This document shows, in pieces, positions 33,847 through 45,181 of a stretch of 64,000 nt of DNA. Position numbers and translations under genes: made by a program. Under the pieces are notes generated by a model. That model was given only the letters and a program-made list of their open reading frames with translations. It was not told the DNA's origin and searched no databases. Numbering within the stretch: the stretch's first letter is position 1; each line of letters starts with the position of its first letter. Where the stretch lies: contig NC_133532.1 of NCBI RefSeq assembly GCF_048544455.1, positions 15,998,948-16,062,947 of the forward strand, in the 5' to 3' direction. Source of the stretch: Silene latifolia (lineage: Eukaryota > Streptophyta > Magnoliopsida > Caryophyllales > Caryophyllaceae).

Positions 33847-34650
33847 TCACATGCCCAACGATAATGATTTATGTGAAGATAATTCAAGACACTTATAGCC
33901 TCGATAATTCGACAGGTAGCCTAAGAAGACACATGGAGTAGTACGAGAATCAAGTTTGTGAATGGATGTAGATGGTGGTAAGTGAGGGTAGCGAAGACAT
34001 CCGAATGTGAGTAAGTGATTGTAAGAACAGATTTGATGATATAAACTAGATATGGGGGAGATAAGACGGTTTGCTTTGCTAGGGAGAATATTTTGTCTAT
34101 ATGTGTTCATGACAAGAGCATTGTGCCACATAGATGGAGCATAAGGGCGTGAAGGAAAAGAGTCTAAACTATATTGTTTATAGTACAGATTTTTCATTCC
34201 GCCTTTCCATTTTGTGGAGAGGTATTCGGACAAAAAAAAAAACGATAGAGACTTTCGTGTTTGGTGAGAAAATATCATGAAGAAGGAAGTTGTTGAATTC
34301 ACGTCTGTTGTCACATTGGAGTGTTTTAATGAGTCGGAAATTGAGTTTTAATTAGATTGTAAAACTTGGAAAATATGTTATAGACTTGTGATTTTTGGGT
34401 GAAGGGAATTGAAGGTCCACAAAAAATTAGTGTAATCGTCAAGGAAAAATACATTATATTGATGACCCATAGAGCTTGAAACGGGTGAAGTCCACAAGTC
34501 ATTATGCATGATCTCTGGAACTAGAAGACGTAAATGGCAATTTGACGTGTTTGCCTAATTGATAGGAATAACAAATAAAAGAGTTTTTCAACCCACACAC
34601 TATAACCAATAGATTTATTACGACACATAATATTAAAAGTGACATGGCGG
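33847..34650 (-). pseudogene. copia integrase remnant
   Basis: The minus strand reads RPYAPSMWHNALVMNTYRQN, TFGCLRYPHLPPSTSIHKLD and CVFLGYLSNYRGYKCL (34314-33847), the C-terminal half of a copia integrase and its junction to the reverse transcriptase. A proline/serine/threonine-rich linker follows at 33843-33643. The N-terminal part lies beyond the solo LTR above 36264. Confidence 0.8.
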
Positions 34651-34656
34651 GAAAGT

Positions 34657-36263
34657 TGTAACACCCCAAGTATCCGGCCAAGATAATTGGAGCGTTACCG
34701 TCTCGGTTTCCCGAGATAGTGAAATCAGAGATACAATCCAAGAAAAATTAACATAAATAAAGCGTTAGTGGATTACATAAACATGAATGAATAAATGAAA
34801 TGAATAATACAACTCATAACTACTAAACTAATCTAGTCAACTATGCTTGACTCGAATGTCATCACGGCTCGTCTCGTCTCCCGCAAGCAATCAAAGCTAA
34901 CCTGTAAGCAACTGCTCCCCATATGATAGGAAATATCATATGGATCGACACAGGCCACCTCGGAAATAGGTGACATTTACACGGACACAACAAACGTCAA
35001 TTTCAATGATAAATGCAAGACATGACATAATAAGGAAATATGCAACGTGATGATTATATGAATGAGACCCGGACCAATCAACATCACACCGGTACCGGGA
35101 CACGCCCAGACATACCCTAACCTCTACTCCGGTACCGGGACACGCCCAGGCATACCGACCATCACACTAGGTACCGGGACACGCCCAGACGTACCGGGTC
35201 CGAAAGCCAACCGGATCCTCGGCCAGACGTCGTGTCTCAACCACACGCATCCCTCCGTACTCAAGCCATTAATGTGCACATTCCCCTTGGAGTGGGAAGC
35301 TCCAAGGGGCGACCTGAGTATAAGATGGTTTCCCAACAGTCTTACGTCTCCTCAACTATCAAGTACCACCATCAAGATCTCCAACACAACACAAACACAA
35401 CCATACATGATAAATGGAAGAACAACGCTTAACATATGACCAAATTCATGAATTCCATCCCACATATTATGAATATCAACCCATCCAATACCCATTTGAC
35501 ATACTAACCGATTCATGAATGCATATGACAAGGAAAGAAACATAAATATGCTTATTAACATTGAAACCGAGTAGGATAACCTACCTTTAAGCATAATCTT
35601 CAAGCTAATCGAAATCACCAAGTATCCATCTCATAAAACCGTCTCATCCTACACAAATCATGTAATAACTATCACAATCCACTCTATACTAGATTATAAC
35701 ATAAAATTCTTCATTATAAGTTACTAATTATTCACTTAACATAACTAATTGCAAATTAGTCTCTCTTGATAAACCCTAACTCTAATTTACTCATAAGACA
35801 AAGAGAATTGGGTGAGATTTCTACTTACGAAGGTAGATCGGGGCATAGGAGGTATGTTCCACCATTAATCCAAGCTTGAAGATTGAGGGAAAGACATTTA
35901 GAAGCATTTTAGAGAGAGGGGAGGGAGTTTGGAGAGAGAAGGAGGAAGTTGGGAATGATTCTAGGGTTAGGGAGAAAGGGGATTAAATCCTGTGTTCTGA
36001 AAACAGCGGCACTCGACCGAGTGCCGAGTCTACTCGGTCGAGTGAACTCACTCGACCGAGTAGCATTCCACTCGATCGAGTGTACCCACTCAACCGAGTA
36101 GCACTCCACTCGATCGAGTGTACCTTTCACTCGACCGAGTAAACCCACTCGATCCGCTGCAACACCACACGGTCTAGGCTCAGGTCAAGTGTAAGGCTGT
36201 CTTTTCCTTCCTCTCACGCGGTCCAAGGTCTAAGTACGGGTTCCACAAATGCCGGGTATTACA
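34657..36263 (-). mobile_element. Solo LTR of a gypsy chromovirus-like element
   Basis: 1,607 bp with TGTAACACCCC / GGGTATTACA ends and an exact 5 bp duplication AAAGT (34652-34656 and 36264-36268). On the minus strand its 3' end (CTCGGGAAACCGAGACGGTA ... GGGGTGTTACA) matches the end of the chromovirus LTRs at 55571 and 62561, and both have an ACTCG-type palindrome array near the 5' end, so they are related families. A local repeat with GGTACCGGGACACGCCCAG occurs three times at 35092-35190. Confidence 0.87.
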
Positions 36264-36289
36264 AAAGTCCAAGATGACCATGCCACGAA

Positions 36290-37245
36290 GAAGAGCAAAT
36301 GGTTGTCAGAGCTTGTGGTGAGGCTGAGACGGTGGGAGTAGGGAATAAGGGATAAAGATCGTTCTAACTACTGCATCTCATTAGGTTCTTCCTCGTCTGA
36401 AAATCTTTACAGTAAAATCAAATGGGTCAAACTCGATAGAAAAATTATTATCTGTTGTGAATTTCCTTACAGAAAAAAGGTTTTTAATTATATGTGGAGC
36501 ATAAAGGATGTTCTTTAAAGCGAATGAGTAGTTTGCATTGCAGCGGCAATGTCAGTATGAACAAACGCTCCTTTTAATTTGGTGTCCCAATAATAGTGGT
36601 TGAGTGATGAAGGCTTGTTGAGTCTGCTGAAGTCTTGGATCGAGGATGTCTGGATCACGGTTTAGATCAGTGCCGGTGTACTCAAGGGTAAGGGCATGGA
36701 GGTGCAGCCCACCCTTCTTGTGCTTGCCAAGGAGTAAATGGGACCTTAAGTCCAGGCCTGAGGGGATTGGTTTCCCTGAGACTATTGTTGGCCACCATAT
36801 TTGTTGGTGTTGGAGCCTCCATTACCATTACTATTGCCATTGTTTTTACCTTTGTAATTCCCACGATGAGGACCACCATTGTTCTTGTTCTTGTGATAAC
36901 AAGACGAACCACCATAACGGGAATTATTTGACGCACTAGAACACGTATTATATTGGAGTTGCCATTGGACTCGGTGTGAGAGGCAACGAGAGAAGATTCG
37001 GTTGAAGGAGTTATAGATTTGGCAGGGCGAGATTCCTGAAAAGTGAGAATGAATCTGACTTTGTAAAACGTAGGTAAATGGACATTTTATTGAATTATAG
37101 TAGCGACATTATCATACCCATCCGAAAGGCCAATGACGAGTTGGAGGACAAGGCGAGCTTTTGGTAGGCATAGTAGAAAGCGTTGAGTTTGAAGGAGGAA
37201 GAAAGGAGAGAGATGTGAATGGAGAATCACATGATCTTTTAGCCT
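36290..37245 (-). pseudogene. copia gag remnant
   Basis: Minus-strand translation in pieces gives LPKARLVLQLVIGLSDGYD-like sequence near 37130-37170 and a Gly/Asn-rich C-terminal part (GGPHRGNYKGKNNG, GGSNTNKYGGQQ) near 36780-36900, typical of copia gag. Frame changes are present. It follows directly after the primer binding site. Confidence 0.65.
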
Positions 37246-38026
37246 GATACCAAATTCTTGCTTCACAAATTCAGTAGTTAGCCCAATCCAATGCCTTGAT
37301 TTAGACCTGAAAATCAGGAGAGACTAAAACTAATTGATAACAAATTATTTACAAATATGACAAAGAATATTTACATATTCTATTAGTTATGAGTTGAGTG
37401 GAATCTCAATTTTTTTTTGGTACCTTAGAAGTCGGAACCCTTCTTAATCTTGTTTCCATAATACTAAAAAGGACTATTTGCATACTACTACCTATTAAAG
37501 TCTGAAATTTTCAAAATACTACCTAATAAGTCTATTTCTGCAAAATACCACTCAAAACACTACAACTAAGTATATTATACTACTTTTTTGACGGAAAGTG
37601 CGAATTTGGTACAAATAAGTTGCCGGAGCATGTAAAATGACAACTCTACCCTTACTTAACACACTCCCCCCAATTACCCACCTCACACTCTCACATTTAC
37701 CACTCAAACTCTCTAATTTAATCCTAACGCCTCAAATTACTGTAAACCACAATCATCACCATAACTCATCGTCTTCTTCGTCTTCATCATCCTGGATAGC
37801 AGCTTCCCATCATACATTCAGGTCAGTTACTTCTATTTATCACTTGTTTATCATGTTATTTTTCCTGAAACAGTTCACATTGTTCTTGAAACCCTAACTG
37901 CATAATCATTTTGGGGGTTTTTGTTGATTGTTGATTAAAGGCTTAAAATTCCATGATTAATTATGGTTGATGTTTACATTGTTTGATATTTTGTTGATTA
38001 ATCACCCCCATTTGTCTATTCGTAGG

Positions 38027-41000
38027 ATGTCATATACACATCCTTTCTTTTGCATGAGGTATTACCATGGTGGTAATTTTGAATATAAGAAGGGTAAAAC
38101 TTCATATGTGGGTGGGGGTTTGATGTTAGATCCTGGGTTATCTGTAGGAGACATTAATTTTGTTGCTGTAATGGATAAGGCTAGAAAATTGGTGAAAACG
38201 GACAAGTTTGAGGTATGGTATAGGTTACGTGGGAGGAATTTGAATAATGATAGAAAGAAGCTTGTTGATAAGAGGGATATACCATTGTTATTGGACACTA
38301 TGGATATGTTTAATATGGTGACAATGTGGATCACTATCATACCTGGTGAAAAAGTGTGTACTTTGTCCCCAAGGACAAAGAATCTTATGGTCAAGCAGTT
38401 TTTGTCACAAGATGTGGGCCCCAGCTCTTCCAATAAACAAAAATCCAATACAAATAAAAAACAGTCCACCATCAATGACTCATCTACCCCATTAAGGAGA
38501 AACCCTAGAGGAAACATCTCACCTCACACTTCTCATCCAAGCAGCTTCTCCATTAATTTTCCATCTACAGAACCCATACCACTTCAAATAATTCCAAATA
38601 ATGTGGGTACATCAACAAGACTACCTAAGTTGAACGTCAGAAGAAGGCTTCACATACTTGAAGAGGAGGTAGAAAATCCTGAGGATTTCTCTTCAGGTTC
38701 AGATCAAAGTGATATGGATCTGAATTTTGAAGAGATTGAGGAGGACAAGGTTGTAGATGAATAGTTGTTTCAGGATAATACTGCTTCTGAGGTACATGAG
38801 TCTGTAAGAATTAACTTGGAAAATGAGAGATCTAGGTCTTTTAGGGAAGATCTGAGGGGTGAAGTGACTCCCAATAGTGAAGAGCCTTCTACTACTACTA
38901 CTACTGCTGCTCCTAATGCCAAAGATAGAGGATTATTTGGAGTAGATAATTTGGATGTCAGGCTAGGGGATGAAAGTGAAGGGGATTCAGATGATTTCAA
39001 AAGTTTGCAAGGTTCTGGTGATGAAGCAGATCCTAACCCCATATTTAATCCAGAAGTTGATTTCAAAGGGAATATTGTTCTAAAACAATGTCTGAGGTTT
39101 CCAACTATTGTGGATCTTAGGTTAGCTCTAAAACAACATGCTATTGAGAATGGGTATGATTTCTTCTATTTACATAATGGTAGGAAGAAGCTTTCAGCTT
39201 ATTATGTCAACAAGTGTGATTGTGAATGAGACTATGTTAGGTCAAAAATAAAGGCTTGCACTTGCAATAACCCTAACAAGTGTTTATTCAGACTTTGTGC
39301 TGCTATGACTCAGTCAGAGGATACCATTCAAATAAATGGGATAGAATTGGAACATAGTTGTGCATTTAGTTCATATACAAGGCAAGTTACTTCTGAGTTC
39401 TTAGCAGCTAAGTACTTGGAATATTGGAGGATTACACCATCATGGAAACTTAAGGATTTTAAAGCACGAGTATGTAAGGATTTGTTAGGGTAGGTTGGTT
39501 ATAGCAAGTTATGGAGGGCTAGAGCTAGGGCAAAGTTACTGATTCATGGCAATGCTGTTGAGGAATATGCAAGAGTGTATGATTATGCACATGTTCTTAA
39601 GAAATATAATCCTGGTTCAAACACATATGTAGTTTGTCAAACTGTGGACAGACCTATTCTTACATTTCAGAGGATGTACATCTTTCTGGAGGCATGTAAG
39701 CAAGGCTTTGTAAGAGGTTGTAGGCCACTAATTGGGGTGGATGGATACCATTTGAAAGGACCATATCCTGTCATGTGCTTAGTTGCTGTAGCAAAGGATG
39801 GAAATAACAATATCTACCTCATAGCATGGGCTGTGGTTGAGGTTGAGAACACATAAACATGGAGATGGTTTTTGGTACTTCTAATGAATGATGTAAGAAG
39901 GGCCAATGTAGAAGGAGAGGGGCTGACATTCATATCTGACAGACAAAAGGGTCTGATAGAAGCTTTCTCTAGTGTCACTCCCAAAGCAGCCATCGGATAT
40001 TGTGTTAGGCATATTTGGGCTAATTTCAAATTTCATTTTTCTGGCATGGCATTCAGGGATAGGTTCTGGAAAGCAGCCAAGTCTACAACAAAGGTACAAA
40101 CAAGAACTTATTCAATTTTGCTTTTCTCATTTGTATTCCTCATTTCAAATTTAAGATTCTTATTTCAATTTTGCTTTTCTTATATTGTTTAGAATGAATT
40201 CCTCTCACATATGGAGGCAATCAAGAACTTAAAACATGAGGCACATACTTACCTAGCTGCCATACCACCTGAAATTTGGTCAAGACATGCTTTCTCAACC
40301 ACTGCCAGGTCCAACATGTTATTGAACAACTTGTGTGAAAACTTCAATTCTGTTATAAAGGAAGCCAGAGATAAATCAATTCTCACCCAAATGGAGTGGA
40401 TGAGAAGGTATATTATGCAGAGAAATTGTGAGAAGAGGCAAGGAGTACTGAAATATGGTAAGAGAAATATAACATATGTGTACAAGTACTTTGAATGGGC
40501 ACATAATGAAATTAGAAATTGTTTATGCTTTGGTTCAATTGTGGATAAATGGGAGGTTGAATATATGTTAGACAGGCATAATGTTAACTTGAATAAGAGG
40601 CTCTATTCTTGTAACCATTGGCAGTTAACTGGAATTCCTTGTGTTCATGCCTATGCTTGCATCTTGAAGCAGAGAGGCAGCCCTCATGACTATGTGGATG
40701 CATACTACTTCAAGTCTGTGTATCAGTTGGCATATGAACCAATTATTGCTCCTATGCCAGGACCCAAACAATGGGACAAAACTGACCATGCACAACCAGA
40801 ACCACCACCATTTAGAAGACTCCCTGGAAGACCATCTGAAAAGAAAAGGAGAAAGGATCCGGATGAAGGAAAAGGTAAGAAGATGAGTTATGTGAAGAGG
40901 GTTAAGAGACCTAACAAGTGTTCACATTGTGGCCAACTGGGGCATAATAAAAGCACTTGTAAGAATCCTCCTGCTGTTGTCCAAGAGAAGGATAAAGGAG

Positions 41001-41182
41001 GAAGGCCTAAGTCAGACTCACCATGGGCAGTAGGTGTCAGGGAGAAGAGGGAGAGAAGAAAAGCAGCTCAAGCACAGCAAGCAACTCAAGCACAACAAGC
41101 AGCTGGATCCTCAAACCCAAATCAACAACCAACTCAGACATCATGCACTAGTGGTCCTCAAACCCAACAAAGTCAGGCTTAG
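38027..41182 (+). pseudogene. mudrA-like MULE transposase with in-frame stops
   Basis: One reading frame from ATG 38027 to 41182 with a 99 bp GT-AG intron (40094-40192) would give about 1,018 codons. Domain order: N-terminal PB1-like segment (RYYHGGNFEYKKGKTSYVGG), a low-complexity acidic linker, the MuDR N-terminal region (LRLALKQHAIENGYDFFYLH), the MULE catalytic domain (LIGVDGYHLKGPYPVMCLVA with the first Asp, and LTFISDRQKGLIEAF with the second), a SWIM zinc finger (YSCNHWQLTGIPCVHAYA) and a CCHC knuckle (CSHCGQLGHNKSTC). The frame is broken only by four stop codons at 38762, 39227, 39491 and 39854; I see no frameshift. The start was chosen at 38027 because TAG|G just before it looks like a splice acceptor of a 5' UTR intron. 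Confidence 0.9.
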
Positions 41183-41351
41183 TGAAGAGAAAATGTGGCA
41201 ACTCAGACATTATCTAATCACCATGGGCAGTAGATGTTTTGCTTTTGTTATAGCCAAAGTTGTTAATGCTAATGTTCTGCTTTTGTAAAATATTAAGACT
41301 AAGTTAAAAGTTAAGTAGAAATATTATTTTGGGATGAAAACATGTATCCTT

Positions 41352-44204
41352 TGTAACACCCGCGAATTTTCCATTTTGACATTTATAATTTAATTAACCA
41401 TTCTATTGTCTTATTTATATTTTAAATTATTTAATTTAATTAATTTCATTGTTAAACACGATTTTTATAAATATTATATTTTTAAAACTTAAGTAATACA
41501 AAATAAATATTTTGGTCGGATAATAATGATAATAATAATAATATTTCCCGTCTTGAGTTGTAGTGGGCTTGAGACGTAATTTCTAGTGTATATCGACTCA
41601 ATCTTGCATGTTGGGCCTAGTATGACCATTGGGCTCACATACTACTCCTTCCTTCTCATAAAAATAATGAGGGAAACCCTAACTACATCTTCCCCCTCAA
41701 TTTTTCAGCATTCATCCTCAACAACAAACACCATTTTTACACCTCTCTCTTACAAATCTTCAAAACACCATAACTTGCTCAATTCTTATCCGAATCAAGT
41801 GATTTTTGCGTCTATCTCTTCCTCTCATCGCCCTCCATCTTTCTAGGTAAGAAAGGGTACCGACTTTCCTTCATTAATGGGGCTGTCGACCCATTTTAAA
41901 CTTGGTAACCTTTTTCTAGTTTCGATTCTCAGTCTTAATTTGTGTTTTCTTATGTTTAGGAGAAAGATTAGTTGACCCGGAAGTGGATTCTTTAAGGGTA
42001 GACGATTCTATTGTGGATTAAAGGGATAGAAAGGTAACGGTGATGGGTTACTCGACATTATGTCAATTTGGGTGTTTATATATGTTATAGTTTGTTCACA
42101 TGTGTGTTAAAGTTAGATTGTTTACATGTTTTTACTTGTTTGTTGTTGAATGAGTTTTGTGTGGAATCTCTCTTGGTGGTTTGAAGAAGTTTCTAGTCTT
42201 TTGTATACATGGATGAATTAGTAAAGAAACCGTCTTATTCATGCTTAATAATTGTGTTTAATTATGTCATGAAGTTGTTAGTTTGGAATTGTTTGAATTT
42301 GAATCGAACCTTGTGTTTTAATCCCTCTTTTATGCTTTGATTTCACCCTTAATACTTGCATAAAGTTGCTTGGGTAATATATGGTGCAATTGGGATGGTA
42401 ATGACATGATAAAAAAATGATTTGGGGATGAAGATGAATTTGTTGTGTCGTGCAAATCAGTGATTTGCGCAGGCTGCGCACCTCGGCGCAGGCTGCGCCA
42501 CAGCATGTACCAGTTTTGGTAAAATGGCCATAACTTCTTTGTTACTTGTTTGTTTTAGGCTTATGACCTACAGTTAGAACCGTAAGAGGATAAGCTATTA
42601 CCCCCAACTTGTTTGACCTCATTATCATGTCTATAACTCGAGTTATTACCGTTTGAAGTTGACCCTTGTTGTAGTCGAGTACGAAACTTGTTGTTATAGA
42701 TTGGGTTTTATGTTTCCTATTGGGTATGCATCTCAAACTTGTTTCTAATGCTTGTGTATGGTGTGTTGACACTCTTTTATCATGGGAGCACTTGATATGT
42801 GTTATACTCTCGTACTTATGCATGCTTCACATGAATTATTTACGTCACGTTTATATAATCATTGTTACTCGTATTTGTGACCCGAGTGTGACGGTTTACA
42901 TTGTGTGACGACTTGACATTCCTTATTTTGCCCTCGGACCTTGAGTCACGGTTAGGTGCCATTTTTTCCGAGTTGGGTTATCCTTCCGCCTCTTCGGACC
43001 TTGGGGTACGGATAGGTACCATGGTTCCGATTTGGGGTTACTCGACCTTGGGGCACGGCTTGGTGTCATGGATCGAGTCTTGGATGCGGATAGGTCACCG
43101 CATGTCGAATCGGGTGTCGCCCATCCCGAGAGTCTGGCCAGGTTTAGACTAGGACCGTATTATGATCGTCGTCCTACCAGGAGGTTGGAGTCTAGGGGTT
43201 TGTCTTGTGGGTCCATACTACGTAAATGTCTTGCTTGTTACGGTCATTGGCGTGTTCTTTTATACGAGAGTTCATGTCTCCTATGATTGTTTATGAGACT
43301 CTTGGTCCTATCGGATACTAGAGGTGAGATGCAAGCTTCTAGTGTCGATATGATCGCCGGGATCGATGTTCCCATCCGTTCTTATGGTGAGATGCAAGCC
43401 ATAAGTATGAATGCGACATTGGTAGCCACATCCCGTGAAATGTTTGTTAAGAGATTTCAAAGTAATGGCTATGGTTTCCATCCATGTATTTCCCATTTAA
43501 TTGATCCGTCATTTATCTTATTCATATGATTCGATGACTAATCTCATATCTATGTTATATTTCCTTGAAATGCGTGTTTTTGTCGAAACGACCGTATTCG
43601 TGTCTTCCATATTATTTTAATTATCTCACATGAATAGATGAGTCGAGTTAATATGAAATTGGTTGACTTAGTTATTCTACTCCCTTAAATGCATATTTAA
43701 TATAATGTACCATGCTTTTCTCATCATGAATGTAATATGCCTATCTCATTATGATTATCGTTTATATCCCCTTGTTCATTATTATTCAAGTATGATGTAT
43801 GATCAATATGTTTAATTAAGTTCTTGCTTACTTGTATTTTGACATATTGTGGCTGGGAGAACCCTGAGTTACTCCCCACTGACTGTGGTGTTCATGTTTA
43901 CATGAATGATAGGTTCGTGATGCAGACTATGTGGGGAAGACGTGTGAGCTAGCGAGAACATTGACCCTTGGACTTTAGTTATCGTTTTCTTAGACTCACC
44001 TATCTTTAGACTTGCGCTTATTCGTGGGATATCTTTTCCCCAACGCACTTTGTTTTTAATTGTAAAACTTAATTATCTTTCTTTGCATTTTCGTTTGATC
44101 ACTTATGGTGGATTTCGCACTTTAAATTTTTAAAGGTTTTAAAAATATTGTATTTTCCGCTTAGATTTAATAGTTATTTTGATGCCCTATCACGGGGTGT
44201 CACA
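41352..44204 (+). mobile_element. Long solo LTR nested in the MULE
   Basis: 2,853 bp with TGTAACACCCGCG / CGGGGTGTCACA ends and an exact 5 bp duplication TCCTT (41347-41351 and 44205-44209). No retroviral coding domains occur inside, and internal terminal repeats are not seen, so a solo LTR (or a non-coding LARD-like remnant) is likely. A 42900-43260 block has locally repeated CCTTGGGG(T/C)ACGG(A/C)T motifs. It lies 170 bp downstream of the mudrA stop and 108 bp past the GRF gene's 3' end, so it separated the two convergent genes. Confidence 0.85.
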
Positions 44205-44311
44205 TCCTTACTAGCCATGTATTTTGCCTATTAAGGAACATGTAGTAAGCATCTTTGGCTTTCTATGAATATGAAGTAAATTTGAAACATTCTTGACTTC
44301 AATATTTCATT

Positions 44312-44722
44312 TCATTCATATAAAATCCATACATATTTCTTAACCATTACTACATAAATGCAAATCACAATTGATACTAAAAGAACAAACATGGACAGTA
44401 CAAATGAGTGACACTTTTTCCCATTTTTCTCCATAGCATATTTCTTCACTTCTTCCTCTTTCAATGAAAGTGTTGCTCTGAGTTGTTTATTGTTCATCAG
44501 CAACTCATTGATAACATCTCTTTGCCATGGTGTTTGTCCATTATCGTACCAGTTGAAGTATGAACAACCTCGTCTACCAGTTGAATGGTCATAGTCCTTA
44601 CACGCAAAGAACCTTCTCCCCGGGTTTTGTGTAGTCCACGCTTTCACCAAAGCAACAGACTTACCACAGTGACATGTCAATGGACTTGAGCCATGTGAGT
44701 GAGAGTTTCTTGAAGACATCAA
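44312..44722 (-). CDS. GRF-type zinc-finger membrane protein carried by the MULE
   Basis: An intact 136-residue frame starts at ATG 44722. Residues about 19-65 form a GRF zinc finger: CHCGKSVALVKAWTTQNPG, then RRFFACKDYD and GCSYFNWYD, giving the C-x-C...C...C metal ligands and the GRF-type RRFF core. A coiled-coil-like helix follows (NELLMNNKQLRATLSLKEEE), then a C-terminal hydrophobic segment (SFVLSMFVLLVSIVICIYVV) that should span a membrane. GRF fingers bind single-stranded nucleic acid in several DNA-processing proteins. The gene lies between the transposase and the right MULE end, in convergent orientation, the position of the second gene in MuDR-type elements. It remains open although the transposase has four stops. 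A role in transposition is not shown by the sequence. Confidence 0.8.
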   Translation of the reverse strand: MMSSRNSHSHGSSPLTCHCGKSVALVKAWTTQNPGRRFFACKDYDHSTGRRGCSYFNWYDNGQTPWQRDVINELLMNNKQLRATLSLKEEEVKKYAMEKNGKKCHSFVLSMFVLLVSIVICIYVVMVKKYVWILYE

Positions 44723-45181
44723 ATTCCAGATCTACTACAACAAAACCCAGAAAAAATCAAAAAAAAAAGTAACCGATTAATTGTTGAGAACGGAGCAGAA
44801 TGATGGTAGAGAAGAGAGAGACTAATTAATGGAAACAAGTGTAAAGTTTAAGAGAGAGAAAACTTACCTTTAATGGAGGAGATAAGAGATGGATTGAAGA
44901 AGAAGAAGCTGATAATGGAGGGAGAGTTGTGTTTTGAATGCTTATGGTGAATTGGAGAAGGGTAATATGGGTATAAAGGATAAGGAAATAAAAGAAAAAT
45001 TGAAAGAAATCAAATCTTCCCTGAGATTCCGTCGATTAGTTGTGTTTTCCGTCGATTAGGTAGTAGTCTGAGGTTATTTGCAGTTTAATAGGTAGTAGTT
45101 CGTAGTTTTCAACATAATATGTAGTAAAATAAAAAAACCGAACTTTAATAGGTAGTATTTTGCCATTTTTCCTACTAAAAA

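Larger units (their letters stand above)
31237..37392 (-). mobile_element. Minus-strand Ty1/copia retrotransposon with nested insertions
   Basis: Two related short LTR copies lie at 31237-31370 and about 37259-37392. Between them, on the minus strand, are gag, integrase, reverse transcriptase (YVDD box) and RNase H remnants in copia order. Next to the LTR at 37259 the minus strand reads TTTGGTATCAGG, an initiator-Met-type primer binding site. Two later insertions, a TRIM (33086-33647) and a solo LTR (34657-36263), inflate it; without them it is about 4 kb. The coding sequence has many frameshifts and stops. No exact target duplication could be confirmed. Confidence 0.85.
37471..45172 (+). mobile_element. 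Autonomous-type MULE with nested solo LTR
   Basis: Starts GGACTATTTGCATACTACTA and ends TTTTGCCATTTTTCC, with ACTACCTATTAAAGT inverted at the other end and an exact 9 bp duplication TACTAAAAA (37462-37470 and 45173-45181). It is 7,702 bp, or about 4.84 kb without the solo LTR. It carries a mudrA-like transposase gene (plus strand) and a convergent GRF zinc-finger gene (minus strand). Subterminal copies of ACTACCTA at both ends may be transposase-binding sites. Confidence 0.92.
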
